Assembly (NCBI RefSeq): GCF_001012825.1
Contig: NZ_LCZJ02000037.1
Span: 327,637-391,636, forward strand
DNA length: 64,000 bases
Direction: 5' to 3'
From: Paenibacillus etheri
GTDB lineage: Bacteria; Bacillota; Bacilli; Paenibacillales; Paenibacillaceae
The position numbers and the translations under genes are program-made. The first letter of the stretch is position 1; each line of letters opens with the position of its first letter. The notes beneath the pieces were generated by a model that was given only the letters and a program-made list of their open reading frames with translations, ran no database searches and was not told the DNA's origin. Positions 9,232 through 17,819 of this stretch are shown here, in pieces.

Positions 9232-10323
9232 TCAACCTTTGACCGACCCACCCATAAGCCCTCTGACGAAATACTTTTGCAGCAGGAAAAAAATAGCGAG
9301 CGGCATCAGCATAGAGATAAATGCAGCTGAGGTGAGTAAATGCCAGTCGTTGCCTCGTGAGCCTACTAAGTCGGCAATTTTCATCGACATGACCTGAACA
9401 GACGGCTGATTGCCGATAAAAATCAGCGAGACTAAATAATCATTCCACACCCATAGGAATTGAAAGATCCCAATAGAAGCCAGTGCTGGCACAGATAACG
9501 GTAGAATCAGCCTACTGAAAATAGTGAAATGGCTCGCCCCATCCATAAAGGCCGACTCAAACAAATCCTTAGGGAGCTGACTGATAAAGTTATACATAAA
9601 GTAGGTAACTAGCGGTAAACCAAAGGCCGTATGCGCCAGCCAAATACCCAAGTAGCTTCCGTTTAGTCCAAGAGCCGTATAATCTTTAAGCACTGGAATA
9701 AGTGCCACTTGTATTGGAATAACAAGCATAGCGATAATAATGACAAAGAGTGTCCGGCGGCCAGGAAAACGCAGCCAAGCAAAAGCATAAGCGGCAAAAG
9801 AAGCAATTAACACCGGAATAACCGTCGCCGGAACAGCAATCGTCAGTGTATTCCAGAAGGCTTGCGACAATCCGGTACCCTTTTGCACCGTTTCACTGCC
9901 GTCGGCTTGCTTGAGCTTATATTCCTTGCCCGAGAGCACGTTATTGTAGTTGTCCAATGTGAGATCCGGTGTCACTTTCCAGCCTTGTTCCTGTTGATTT
10001 ATGGTACGTGCTCTACGGTTCTCCCACATTAAACGACTGCCATCGGCCTTCACGCCCGCCTTCAGCTGATCATCGGTATAGGTTTTGCCGTTCACCTCGA
10101 TCGGCTCCCGCAGATCCACATCCTTCGATAGCTGAAGGGTCTCTCCAGCCTTCCACTCCTGATGGGGAAAAGCTTTCCACCATCCAGTCTGCAGAATGTC
10201 GGCAGCCGGACGGAAGGAAGAAATGAACAGCCCAAGGGTTGGAAGCAGCCAAATGAAACAAATCACACCCAGCACGATATTAACAATCGTCTTGCTACCT
10301 TTTCTCTTCTTTTTCCCGGACAT
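9232..10323 (-). CDS. alpha-glucoside ABC transporter permease, AglG/MalG-like
   Basis: A 363-residue carbohydrate permease with six membrane helices. A large extracytoplasmic insert (about residues 35-130, rich in charged residues) sits between helices 1 and 2, as in AglG of alpha-glucoside importers. The ATPase-docking EAA loop reads FESAFMDGASHFTIFSRLILP. The C-terminus (KYFVRGLMGGSVKG) is typical for MalG relatives. The ATG overlaps the stop of the preceding permease by one base (TAATG), so translation is coupled. It forms the channel with the next gene and needs an external ATPase. About 200 bp without a gene separate it from the GH65 gene. Confidence 0.9.
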   Translation of the reverse strand: MSGKKKRKGSKTIVNIVLGVICFIWLLPTLGLFISSFRPAADILQTGWWKAFPHQEWKAGETLQLSKDVDLREPIEVNGKTYTDDQLKAGVKADGSRLMWENRRARTINQQEQGWKVTPDLTLDNYNNVLSGKEYKLKQADGSETVQKGTGLSQAFWNTLTIAVPATVIPVLIASFAAYAFAWLRFPGRRTLFVIIIAMLVIPIQVALIPVLKDYTALGLNGSYLGIWLAHTAFGLPLVTYFMYNFISQLPKDLFESAFMDGASHFTIFSRLILPLSVPALASIGIFQFLWVWNDYLVSLIFIGNQPSVQVMSMKIADLVGSRGNDWHLLTSAAFISMLMPLAIFFLLQKYFVRGLMGGSVKG

Positions 10324-11441
10324 TAGAATCCCCCTTGCTTACGGAACTGACGTAGATTGATTAGGATCACAGGCAACACTGCGATCAGCAGAACAATAGC
10401 CAGCGTGGAGCCGTAACCGAAATTCCGGTACATAAAGAATTGGCGGTAAAACTGTGTAGCCACTACCTCTGTATCGTATTGACCTCCTGTCATCACCATG
10501 ACGACGTCAAATATTTTCAACGTAAAGACGATAATGGTCGTTGTCACAGTTAGAATGGTTGCTGAAATGTAGGGGATCATGATTCCAAAGAAAATCTTCA
10601 CCTCATTAGCACCATCCACTCGCGCAGCTTCCAAAATGTCGTCAGGAACTCCCTTGATGGCTGCCGAGAATATCACCATCGCAAATCCGGTCTGCATCCA
10701 AATCAGAATGATGATGAGAAAAAAATTATTCCACGGCTGAAGCATACTCGTCCATGCCTGTGGTTCTCCCCCAAAATAAGTAACGATGGCGTTCAATAGA
10801 CCAATTTGTTCATCGCCGGGTTGATAGTAATATACAAACTTCCAAATAACGCCTGCGGCTACAAAAGAAATAGCCATTGGCATAAAAATGATCGATTTGG
10901 CTAGCTTCTCATAGCTGCTTCTGTCGGCAAGAATTGCAATCAAGAGTCCAAAAGCTACACATGCCAGTGTACCAACGAACACCCAAAGTAAATTGTTACG
11001 CAGTGCCGTTGCCATCAGGTGGTCGCTAAAGATCGCTGCATAGTTACTGAGACCCACAAACTTCTCTGAAGAAGCATTAAAAAAGCTTAAATACAGCGTC
11101 CGTAGCGCAGGCAGCACCAGTAGCCACCCCAATATAATCACTGCCGGACCTATAAAAATATAGGGCAATACCTTACGGCGTACGTAATCAGGATATTGCT
11201 CAACTGCCCAGGTAAGTGTGTAATAGATCAGATAAACACCCAGAACCCCCCATAGAACAGCCAGAACCGCCGTCAGTAGCGGGTTTAACGTCGAATCCCG
11301 AAAGAATAAAAAGATCGAGCCATTAACAACAACATTGGCTATTAATACTATAAGAGACAGCAATACCGCCCTAAGGCTGACCGTTTGCTTGGCTTTTGAT
11401 CGTGGTTTCATTTGTGGCTGTAGTTGTGATTGTCCACCCAT
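10323..11441 (-). CDS. alpha-glucoside ABC transporter permease, AglF/MalF-like
   Basis: A 372-residue permease. An N-terminal pair of helices (residues 20-90) precedes the six-helix binding-protein-dependent transport core. The EAA loop is LEAARVDGANEVKIFFGIMIP. This longer N-terminus is usual in MalF/AglF-type subunits. GGAGGAGC lies before the ATG. It pairs with the downstream AglG-like permease and follows the binding-protein gene, from which it is separated by a terminator-like hairpin at 11481-11519. The operon order binding protein, F, G, catabolic enzyme supports uptake of an alpha-glucoside such as maltose, trehalose, kojibiose or nigerose. Confidence 0.9.
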   Translation of the reverse strand: MGGQSQLQPQMKPRSKAKQTVSLRAVLLSLIVLIANVVVNGSIFLFFRDSTLNPLLTAVLAVLWGVLGVYLIYYTLTWAVEQYPDYVRRKVLPYIFIGPAVIILGWLLVLPALRTLYLSFFNASSEKFVGLSNYAAIFSDHLMATALRNNLLWVFVGTLACVAFGLLIAILADRSSYEKLAKSIIFMPMAISFVAAGVIWKFVYYYQPGDEQIGLLNAIVTYFGGEPQAWTSMLQPWNNFFLIIILIWMQTGFAMVIFSAAIKGVPDDILEAARVDGANEVKIFFGIMIPYISATILTVTTTIIVFTLKIFDVVMVMTGGQYDTEVVATQFYRQFFMYRNFGYGSTLAIVLLIAVLPVILINLRQFRKQGGF

Positions 11442-11480
11442 ATTAGCTCCAGCTCCTCCTATACTCGCGCTTTGGAAAAC

Positions 11481-11519
11481 AAAAAGAGGGGCAGAGAACC
11501 TTCAAATCTCGCTGCCCCA
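11481..11519 (-). terminator. intra-operon attenuating hairpin after the binding-protein gene
   Basis: On the minus strand GGGGCAGCGAG pairs with CTCTGCCCC and is followed by TCTTTTTG. It sits between the binding-protein gene and the permease genes. In sugar ABC operons such hairpins let most transcripts stop after the abundant binding protein; that role is inferred here. Confidence 0.65.
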
Positions 11520-11548
11520 ACTTTTAACTGTGTGCTTTCAATATTAGG

Positions 11549-12973
11549 TTAGTTATTCCAGCCAGACTGGATTTGCTCCAACGCCTGATCCAGCGTCGCT
11601 GTACCACTCACGTAGTCGGTCATCCCTTTCCAGAAGGTACCTGCACCCACTTTGCCCGGCATCAGGTCAGAGCCATCAAAGCGCAGCGTGGAAGCATCCT
11701 GAACCAGCTTCGCCATCCGGCGGTCGGATTCTGAAGTATACCAATCAAGGGAGGCATCATTCATTGGAGCAATTACGCCGCCAGACTGTACCCAGCTCTT
11801 AATGGACTCACCTGTAGTGAAGAATTCCATAACCGCACGTACTTCAGGACGATCGTTGAACATAGCGTAAATATCGCCAGCAACTAGCACTGGTTTGCCA
11901 TATTGAGGATCAATAGGCGGCAAGTAGAACCAATCATAATCCACATCAACCTTTGCCGTTTCAGGGAAGAAGCTTGTAATAAAGTTGCCGAGCATATTAA
12001 ACCATGCTTTAGGAGGATTATTGAACATTGGCGCTGGGGCATCCCCGAACGATGTCGTCACAATGGATTTAGCACCACCGTAGACATAGTCCTTGTTGAG
12101 CCAGATTTTAGACATGACTTCTACTGCATTCTTAACTTCTGGTGAGGTAAATGGCAGCTCACCTTTTACCCATTTATCGTAGTTCTCCGGTGTAGTTGTG
12201 CGCAGCATAATATTTTCTACCCAGTCAGTTGCCGGCCAGCCTGTTGCAGCACCACTCTCGATGCCAATAGCCCAAGCAGGATCACCGTCTTTCGCAATTT
12301 GTTCCGTCAGAGTCATCATCTCATCCCATGTCTCAGGAACCTTGTAGCCTGCTTCATCAAATTGCTTCTTTGGATACCAGACCAAACTCTTTACGTTACT
12401 GCGGTTCCAAATCCCCGCCATAATCTTGCCGTCTTTCCCGTCCATATTAGACATATCGAGCCAGCTCTTGTTGTAATTAGCCGTCAATTTAGCTTGATCC
12501 AGCACGCTAGTCAAATCAATAACCTTGCCAGTCTTAGCAATCGAGGCTAGCAGTCCCGGCTGCGGGAAGTCAGCGATATCCGGAGCATTTCCACCGTCTA
12601 CTCGAATGTTTATCGTAGCTTCGAACTCTTTTGAGCCCTCATATTGAATATCAATTCCTGTCTTCTCTTCAAATTCTTTAATACTATTCTCAAATTTCAC
12701 TTGGTCAGCATCTACGAAGGGACCGAACATCGTTACTTTAGTTCCTTTATAGTCGCCTTTCATGGCTAGCTCTAGCGGAGATCCCGAAGGCTCGGTGCTA
12801 GGAGCAGTTGTAGCTTTCTCAGTGTTATCTGCTGTCGGGCTGGTAGTTGCCGCAGGTGGATCTGTAGGCGCTGCATTGTTATTATTGCCTCCGCCGCATG
12901 CGCTCAGCATCATAGAGAAGGATAAACACAGTACTAAAGCCAATGACTTTTTACGTCCTGAAGTTTTCTTCAT
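11549..12973 (-). CDS. alpha-glucoside ABC transporter substrate-binding lipoprotein
   Basis: A 474-residue extracellular solute-binding protein. It has a lysine-rich signal peptide and a lipobox ending LSAC|GGG (Cys at about residue 26), then a low-complexity Thr/Pro/Ala linker (30-65) and the two-domain binding fold. The start at 12973 (MKKTSGRKK) has AAAGGGGATG about ten bases upstream and removes 22 non-signal residues of the longer frame. The closest type is AglE/MalE-like. It would be anchored outside the membrane and hand an alpha-glucoside to the two permeases encoded next. Transcription should start in the 330-bp gap upstream, which holds LacI-type operators. Confidence 0.9.
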   Translation of the reverse strand: MKKTSGRKKSLALVLCLSFSMMLSACGGGNNNNAAPTDPPAATTSPTADNTEKATTAPSTEPSGSPLELAMKGDYKGTKVTMFGPFVDADQVKFENSIKEFEEKTGIDIQYEGSKEFEATINIRVDGGNAPDIADFPQPGLLASIAKTGKVIDLTSVLDQAKLTANYNKSWLDMSNMDGKDGKIMAGIWNRSNVKSLVWYPKKQFDEAGYKVPETWDEMMTLTEQIAKDGDPAWAIGIESGAATGWPATDWVENIMLRTTTPENYDKWVKGELPFTSPEVKNAVEVMSKIWLNKDYVYGGAKSIVTTSFGDAPAPMFNNPPKAWFNMLGNFITSFFPETAKVDVDYDWFYLPPIDPQYGKPVLVAGDIYAMFNDRPEVRAVMEFFTTGESIKSWVQSGGVIAPMNDASLDWYTSESDRRMAKLVQDASTLRFDGSDLMPGKVGAGTFWKGMTDYVSGTATLDQALEQIQSGWNN

Positions 12974-13136
12974 CTTTTGTACATCCCCTTTAATGGTTTT
13001 AGAGATTGCTTCTGACTCAATCATCCGGTACCCTGGCATGTATCAGCAGCTTGTAGCAGATCACCTCCTTGCAAAGCTTTTCAGAATCTAAGGATCTATA
13101 CTATAAAGAATCGAATCGCATATTCCAATTAATTGC

Positions 13137-13176
13137 AGCGCTTACATTTGTTATAATATCATATAAAGTAAGCGTT
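13137..13176. promoter_or_regulatory. LacI-family operators and promoter region of the alpha-glucoside operon
   Basis: The plus strand reads AGCGCTTACATTT at 13137-13149, and GTAAGCG recurs inverted at 13168-13174. So two GTAAGCG half-site clusters face each other about 22 bp apart, around an AT-rich TTATATGATATTATAA stretch that would hold the -10. The AGCGCTTACATTT block recurs exactly at 14388-14400 before the LacI gene. The rest of the 12974-13304 gap holds no gene. Confidence 0.6.
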
Positions 13177-13304
13177 TCCAATTCGTATTTGAAATGTTTT
13201 GGTAAAAATTATTTTTATTGTCTAAGCAAATATCCAAATGTTGCTTAAGACGAGCATGGAATTTTGAAAAGCTTTTCAGAGGGTGGTACAAAAGTGGACT
13301 ACTC

Positions 13305-14309
13305 CTATTTTTCCCGTGTAGATTCCCGCACAATCAGCTTATGCTCCATCTTCTCATTCAATACCTGCACTTCACCTGTTGTAAGTAATTCATGCAACTT
13401 CTCGGCCGCACGATACCCTAACTCGTAAATCGGTTGTGCAATCGTGGTTAGCTTCGGGATGAACATACTCGACATTCTCAGATTATCAAACCCAATCACA
13501 GACACCTGACCCGGAACCAGAATATTACGATCCTTTAGATAGGAAATTGTCCCCATCGCGAATTCATCAGCAACACAGAAAACAGCAGTTAGCTCGGGGT
13601 AATCCGTAAATAGTTCATGTGCAGCTTGATAAGCATGTTCAAACCGGTGACTAGCGTATTTGCTCTTCACAATATTCTGCTGTAACCCTGATTCTGTTAG
13701 TGCCCTTACAAATCCCTCATAACGTGGTGGTCCTGATACAGAATTATCATGGTTAAAACCAATCATGCCAATATCTTTATGACCTAAATCAATCAGGAAT
13801 TTTACAGCATCATAGGCAGCCGCTTCATCATCCACCTCCACACTTGGAATATGAAACTCATCGGAATGCGAAGACACTAGCACAAATGGAATTCTACAAC
13901 CGACCAATTTATCATGATATTCAGGGTAAAGGACATCACTGGCGAATACGATTCCATCCACCTGTTTCTCATGGAAGTTATCAATATAGGACAGTAGTCG
14001 TTCTTTGTCACGGTCCGTATTGCAGATCATTAAACTGTACCCAAGCTTGATGCATGCATCCTGCATTCCCCGAATTACCCCAGCGAAATACAGGTTCTCA
14101 ATATCCGGAATAAGCAGGCCCAGTGTAAAGGACTTCTTGTAAATTAGACCACGTGCAAATGAATTAGGTTGATACCGCAATCGTTCTACAGCCTCCATCA
14201 CTCGATTCCGTTTGCTCTCCACTACCGAATTCGGTGCATTCATAACACGTGATACTGTGCTAATCGACACTTCGGCCATTCTGGCAACATCTCTTATGGT
14301 TGGCTTCAT
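13305..14309 (-). CDS. LacI-family transcriptional regulator of the sugar operon
   Basis: A 334-residue repressor. The N-terminal helix-turn-helix and hinge are clear: TIRDVARMAEVSISTVSRVMN at residues 3-23 and YQPNSFARGL near 48. A periplasmic-binding-protein-like sensor domain fills 60-330. The start at 14309 is preceded by AAGGAAG; the 22 extra upstream codons of the open frame lack any LacI resemblance. It lies directly upstream of the binding-protein gene on the same strand. The same 13-bp sequence is found before both genes, so autoregulation and control of the transporter are likely. The inducer would be the imported glucoside. Confidence 0.93.
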   Translation of the reverse strand: MKPTIRDVARMAEVSISTVSRVMNAPNSVVESKRNRVMEAVERLRYQPNSFARGLIYKKSFTLGLLIPDIENLYFAGVIRGMQDACIKLGYSLMICNTDRDKERLLSYIDNFHEKQVDGIVFASDVLYPEYHDKLVGCRIPFVLVSSHSDEFHIPSVEVDDEAAAYDAVKFLIDLGHKDIGMIGFNHDNSVSGPPRYEGFVRALTESGLQQNIVKSKYASHRFEHAYQAAHELFTDYPELTAVFCVADEFAMGTISYLKDRNILVPGQVSVIGFDNLRMSSMFIPKLTTIAQPIYELGYRAAEKLHELLTTGEVQVLNEKMEHKLIVRESTREK

Positions 14310-14387
14310 AATGATAACTTCCTTTTTTAGGGAACTTTTCGATGTGATTATAGCAAGCCCGATTGGAAATAACAATAGAATTTTAAA

Positions 14388-14400
14388 AGCGCTTACATTT
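14388..14400. promoter_or_regulatory. LacI-type operator upstream of the regulator gene
   Basis: AGCGCTTACATTT, an exact copy of the block at 13137-13149, lies 79 bp before the regulator's ATG. On the minus strand it reads AAATGTAAGCGCT. It also resembles a CcpA cre box but differs from the cre consensus at the penultimate position, so I favour the local LacI protein. Confidence 0.55.
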
Positions 14401-14564
14401 TTTTAAAAAAATCATCTTGTCCTTCTCTATCTTCACTCTGAAGGCAGGCAGCTTACTTAAAGTGTGTATATAGTTTTATTACATGGTATACTAGCCGAGT
14501 AGCGATATCTATAGCTGCAAATACTGCTCTAGGGTATAGAGCATTTATTATAGGAGGGATAACA

Positions 14565-15578
14565 TTGAAACAACCTCGTGACATTCGATTCTCCGTACTG
14601 GACTTAGCTTCTATTGTGGAAGGCGGGACCGCGGCAGACTCTTTTCATAACTCTCTAGATTTAGCCCGGCATGCTGAGAAGTGGGGCTACCATCGGTATT
14701 GGTTCGCTGAACATCATAATATGATCGGAGTTGCCAGCTCTGCTACCTCACTCTTAATCGGTCATATTGCTGGCGGCACCCAAAGTATACGTGTTGGCTC
14801 TGGTGGTATTATGCTATCCAACCACGCACCACTTGTTATTGCCGAACAGTTCGGGACACTCGAATCACTATATCCGGGACGGATCGATCTTGGACTGGGC
14901 AGAGCACCCGGATCTGATCAACCAGCTTCCCGTGCGCTGCGTCGTGGTCTCGGAAGCGATGGCAGTGAATTCCCTGAGCAGCTAAGTGAGTTAAGAGCTT
15001 ACTTCGACCCTGCGGGAGCAGGATCACGCCCAGCTGGAGTACGCGCAGTTCCTGGGGAAGGCTTAAATGTTCCCATCTGGCTCTTAGGCTCCAGTGGCTT
15101 TAGTGCTGAGCTAGCAGCCAAGCTAGGTTTGCCTTTTGCCTTTGCCAGCCATTTTGCACCTGAGTATTTATTTCAGGCGCTGCACATATACCACAGTAAT
15201 TTTCGTCCATCAGAAGTGCTAGATAAACCTTATGTTATGATCGGACTCGGGGTTACAGCAGCCGATACCGTAGATGAGGCAAGAAAGCTAGCTACCTCGC
15301 AGCAGCAGCAGTTCCTCAATATCATCCGCGGGCGTACAGGCAAGCTACAACCGCCCGTTGAAAGTATGGATGGGCTATGGACGACACAAGAAAAAGTAAT
15401 CATGCTCGATAAGCAGCGTTATTCTTTCTCTGGCGATAAAGCAGCGATTAAAGAACGGCTTCAAGACATTCTGAAAGAGACACAAGCAGATGAATTGATT
15501 ATCTCTGCAGGGATTTATGATCATGAGGCTCGTCTTCGTTCCTATGAAATTGTAGCTGAGGCTATGAAAGAGCTGTAA
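14565..15578 (+). CDS. LLM-class (luciferase-like) flavin monooxygenase family protein
   Basis: A 337-residue protein of the bacterial luciferase-like fold (YhbW/YvbT-like MsnO8 group). Signatures are the N-terminal [13 protein letters not shown], the [13 protein letters not shown] strand, and the [13 protein letters not shown] loop. These proteins use reduced FMN to oxygenate small organic substrates; the substrate is unknown. Translation starts at TTG 14565, which has TAGGAGGGATAACA directly upstream; no ATG alternative fits the family. It is a single-gene unit ending in a strong terminator and shows no link to the sugar operon beside it. Confidence 0.87.
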   Translation: MKQPRDIRFSVLDLASIVEGGTAADSFHNSLDLARHAEKWGYHRYWFAEHHNMIGVASSATSLLIGHIAGGTQSIRVGSGGIMLSNHAPLVIAEQFGTLESLYPGRIDLGLGRAPGSDQPASRALRRGLGSDGSEFPEQLSELRAYFDPAGAGSRPAGVRAVPGEGLNVPIWLLGSSGFSAELAAKLGLPFAFASHFAPEYLFQALHIYHSNFRPSEVLDKPYVMIGLGVTAADTVDEARKLATSQQQQFLNIIRGRTGKLQPPVESMDGLWTTQEKVIMLDKQRYSFSGDKAAIKERLQDILKETQADELIISAGIYDHEARLRSYEIVAEAMKEL

Positions 15579-15593
15579 GATTGCAATCTTAAC

Positions 15594-15651
15594 GGCAAGA
15601 CGTTATCTGACTAGGGAATTCTCCCGTTCAGATATGCGTCTTGCCTTTTTT
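15594..15651 (+). terminator. intrinsic terminator of the luciferase-like gene
   Basis: GGCAAGACG..ATCTGA pairs with TCAGAT..GCGTCTTGCC around GGGAATTCTCCC and is followed by TTTTTTG. Confidence 0.88.
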
Positions 15652-16048
15652 GATTTATTTTCGAAACCGTTCTTAATAAAACACTACAAAGATATAAAAA
15701 ATCATAAAAATAAAGAGATATATAGAGATACCAACAGATAAATAGAGTATTTACTTATTATATAACCGAATATGATCAAATTAGTTCTAATATATCATTT
15801 TTCTTTGGATATCATTTTGATTATACTTTATATATTCGCTATAACGAACGATTTGTATTTTAGCTACGCCCTCTTCCTTCGTTCTTTTGAAAAGATTCTG
15901 CACACAATCATATGAGTAGTACCTTTCGAAACTACTCATTTCGACAATGTAGGATGGAATAATCGTTTAAAACGAAGGATTTTGCCGGAAGCCCGCAGAT
16001 TTTGTTTTTTAACAGCTACAATGGGCTCAGGAGAAAGGAGCAAAGAAA
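15652..16048 (+). other. AT-rich leader/promoter region of the LPNTA gene
   Basis: About 400 bp without a credible gene. It is strongly AT-rich in its first half. It contains a perfect 9-bp inverted repeat, ATGAGTAGT / ACTACTCAT, at 15912-15939 with a ten-base loop. It also holds a looser GAACGA / TCGTTC pair at about 15845-15887. I recognise no known riboswitch here. Confidence 0.5.
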
Positions 16049-17035
16049 ATGAAGAAGAAACACCACTCGGTCTTCATAGCTGCTTACGTTCTGATTATTC
16101 TGGTAGGAGTAATATGGCACGCTGGAGGGGTAAGCGCTCAGGATACCATTAAACTTACTGTGAATTCTCATACCACGAGCACAGCCACCATGAACAATAT
16201 GAAGCCCGGTGACGAAATGAGCTCAGAGTATACCATTATTAATGATGGTACAGAAGGCTTTGATTACTTTGTAGACTTTAAATTCATCTCTGGAGACGTA
16301 GAGTTGTACAATATTCTCCAAATGACACTCGAAAAAGAGGGAGTCATCATCTATTCGGGAGCGATGAGCGAGGCTGCCGGCAGAGTAACCATCGGTTCAC
16401 TTGCTGGAGGAGAGAAGAGTGTAATTCAAATGGCTGTAACCTTCCCATGGGAAGCTGGCAACGAATATCAAGGGAAGGCCACGACCGTAGCTTTTGAATT
16501 CTCCGCTTCCGGAGAACCAGGTCCATCCGCCGAGCCTACTTCAACGCCAACGGCGACAGCTACAACCGAACCGACTACAACACCTACTGAAACACCATCA
16601 GCTACACCTGAAGCTTCACCGACACCTACAGTTGCACCAACCACAACACCTACAGATTCACCACCAACTACAACTTCACCTACAGCTGTCGTAACACCAG
16701 GTCAATCGGCGCCACCAACAGCTACAACAACACCATCGCCTACATCTACACCGCCTGCAGTGGATGAAATAAGCGTTACTGAAGAACCGATCCCAATGGG
16801 CGGAAGCAGTAATGAGCCAACAGCATCACCAGGTGCAGGTAGTCAAACCACCAGTGCAACACCTCAGCCAAGCGATGAAGTAGCCTTACCTGACGGCGAC
16901 ATTCCTTTGGGAGCACCAGAGGCAGGCAACAAGCTTCCAAATACCGCTGAGCCTTGGTATAACTTAATTCTTGTCAGCTTAGCTATTGCGGTACTCAGCG
17001 TGATCGTTATGCGCAGATTGAAATCGAAGAAATAA
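16049..17035 (+). CDS. LPNTA-anchored surface protein with Pro/Thr-rich stalk
   Basis: A 328-residue secreted protein. It has a signal peptide (residues 1-31, ending HAGGVSAQD) and a beta-rich N-terminal domain of about 125 residues (32-155) reminiscent of TasA/camelysin-type domains. A low-complexity Pro/Thr/Ser stalk (156-245) and an acidic segment follow. The C-terminal cell-wall sorting signal is LPNTA at about 295, then a hydrophobic helix and the RRLKSKK tail. LPNTA is the type of signal used by class D sortases such as Bacillus anthracis SrtC. A sortase gene follows 34 bp downstream. AGAAAGGAG precedes the ATG. Function beyond surface display is unknown. Confidence 0.85.
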   Translation: MKKKHHSVFIAAYVLIILVGVIWHAGGVSAQDTIKLTVNSHTTSTATMNNMKPGDEMSSEYTIINDGTEGFDYFVDFKFISGDVELYNILQMTLEKEGVIIYSGAMSEAAGRVTIGSLAGGEKSVIQMAVTFPWEAGNEYQGKATTVAFEFSASGEPGPSAEPTSTPTATATTEPTTTPTETPSATPEASPTPTVAPTTTPTDSPPTTTSPTAVVTPGQSAPPTATTTPSPTSTPPAVDEISVTEEPIPMGGSSNEPTASPGAGSQTTSATPQPSDEVALPDGDIPLGAPEAGNKLPNTAEPWYNLILVSLAIAVLSVIVMRRLKSKK

Positions 17036-17069
17036 TAACATCTAGTAACATAAGTCTGGAGGCGAGAGT

Positions 17070-17723
17070 ATGAAGAAGCGTAATGGTGTCTTGCTAGCCG
17101 TGAAGCTAATCTTCATACTCTCTTTAGTTGTGCTGATTTATTCGATCGTTCAAGTCGTCAAAGCACCCATCGAGGCCAAACAGGCCCTAAATGATTGGGC
17201 AAAAAAGAGGGAGGATGCGATCGCCCACCCCCTTCCAAACGAAGAGAACCCTCTTCCCAAGGGAATGGTCAGTTCTCCAACAGAACACCCCATTTCTCCT
17301 CCATCCTATACAGAGGGTGAGGTGATTGGAGAAATCCGCTTCCCTACCTTAAATAAGAAGGTGGCTATTCTGGAGGGTACGGAAAGCCCTGAGTTAAAAA
17401 AAGGAGCTGGACACTATATAGGTAGCGCAGCTATCGGTAACGTAGGTAATAGTGTGCTTGCTGGACACCGTGATACCGTATTCCGCAATCTAGGAGAACT
17501 TGTTTCAGGGGATCTGATCGAACTGGAAAGTACGGACGGTACGTTCATCTATGAGGTAACAGGCAGCACGATTGTAGACGGGAATGAACGCGGTGCTATA
17601 AAATCAAGCGATAAAGCCATTCTTACTTTGATCACCTGTTATCCTTTTTCATACGTGGGGTCAGCACCGGACCGGTATTTACTCTCTGCGAAGCTAGTGA
17701 AGCAAGAAACATCGCCTCATTAA
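17070..17723 (+). CDS. class D sortase
   Basis: A 217-residue transpeptidase with an N-terminal membrane anchor (residues 10-30) and the sortase barrel at about 85-215. The active site is complete: His in LAGHRDT, Cys in LITCYPF, Arg in APDRYLL. The short TLITC-like motif and small size fit class D. It should attach the LPNTA protein encoded immediately upstream to peptidoglycan (diaminopimelate) outside the membrane. TCTGGAGGCGAGAGT precedes the ATG. Substrate and enzyme form a dedicated two-gene unit. Confidence 0.92.
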   Translation: MKKRNGVLLAVKLIFILSLVVLIYSIVQVVKAPIEAKQALNDWAKKREDAIAHPLPNEENPLPKGMVSSPTEHPISPPSYTEGEVIGEIRFPTLNKKVAILEGTESPELKKGAGHYIGSAAIGNVGNSVLAGHRDTVFRNLGELVSGDLIELESTDGTFIYEVTGSTIVDGNERGAIKSSDKAILTLITCYPFSYVGSAPDRYLLSAKLVKQETSPH

Positions 17724-17819
17724 AGCTAATCTTAATTCTTAATCTTCCTTTTCAGGGATGAGACCGGATATGGAAAGTGATACTATATAGATACAACAGT
17801 AATGAGGAGATGACCCATA

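Noticed and set aside
9969-10261. Coding frames opposite or within the AglG-like insert
   Set aside because: They are shadows of the permease gene, with no ribosome sites.
16494-16694. Gln/His/Leu-rich frame in the Pro/Thr stalk region
   Set aside because: It is the shifted reading of a low-complexity repeat in the surface protein gene.
16540-16760. CRISPR-like or minisatellite array (ACACCTAC-type repeats)
   Set aside because: The repeats are codons of the Pro/Thr linker with no regular unit or spacers; no CRISPR array or cas gene was seen.
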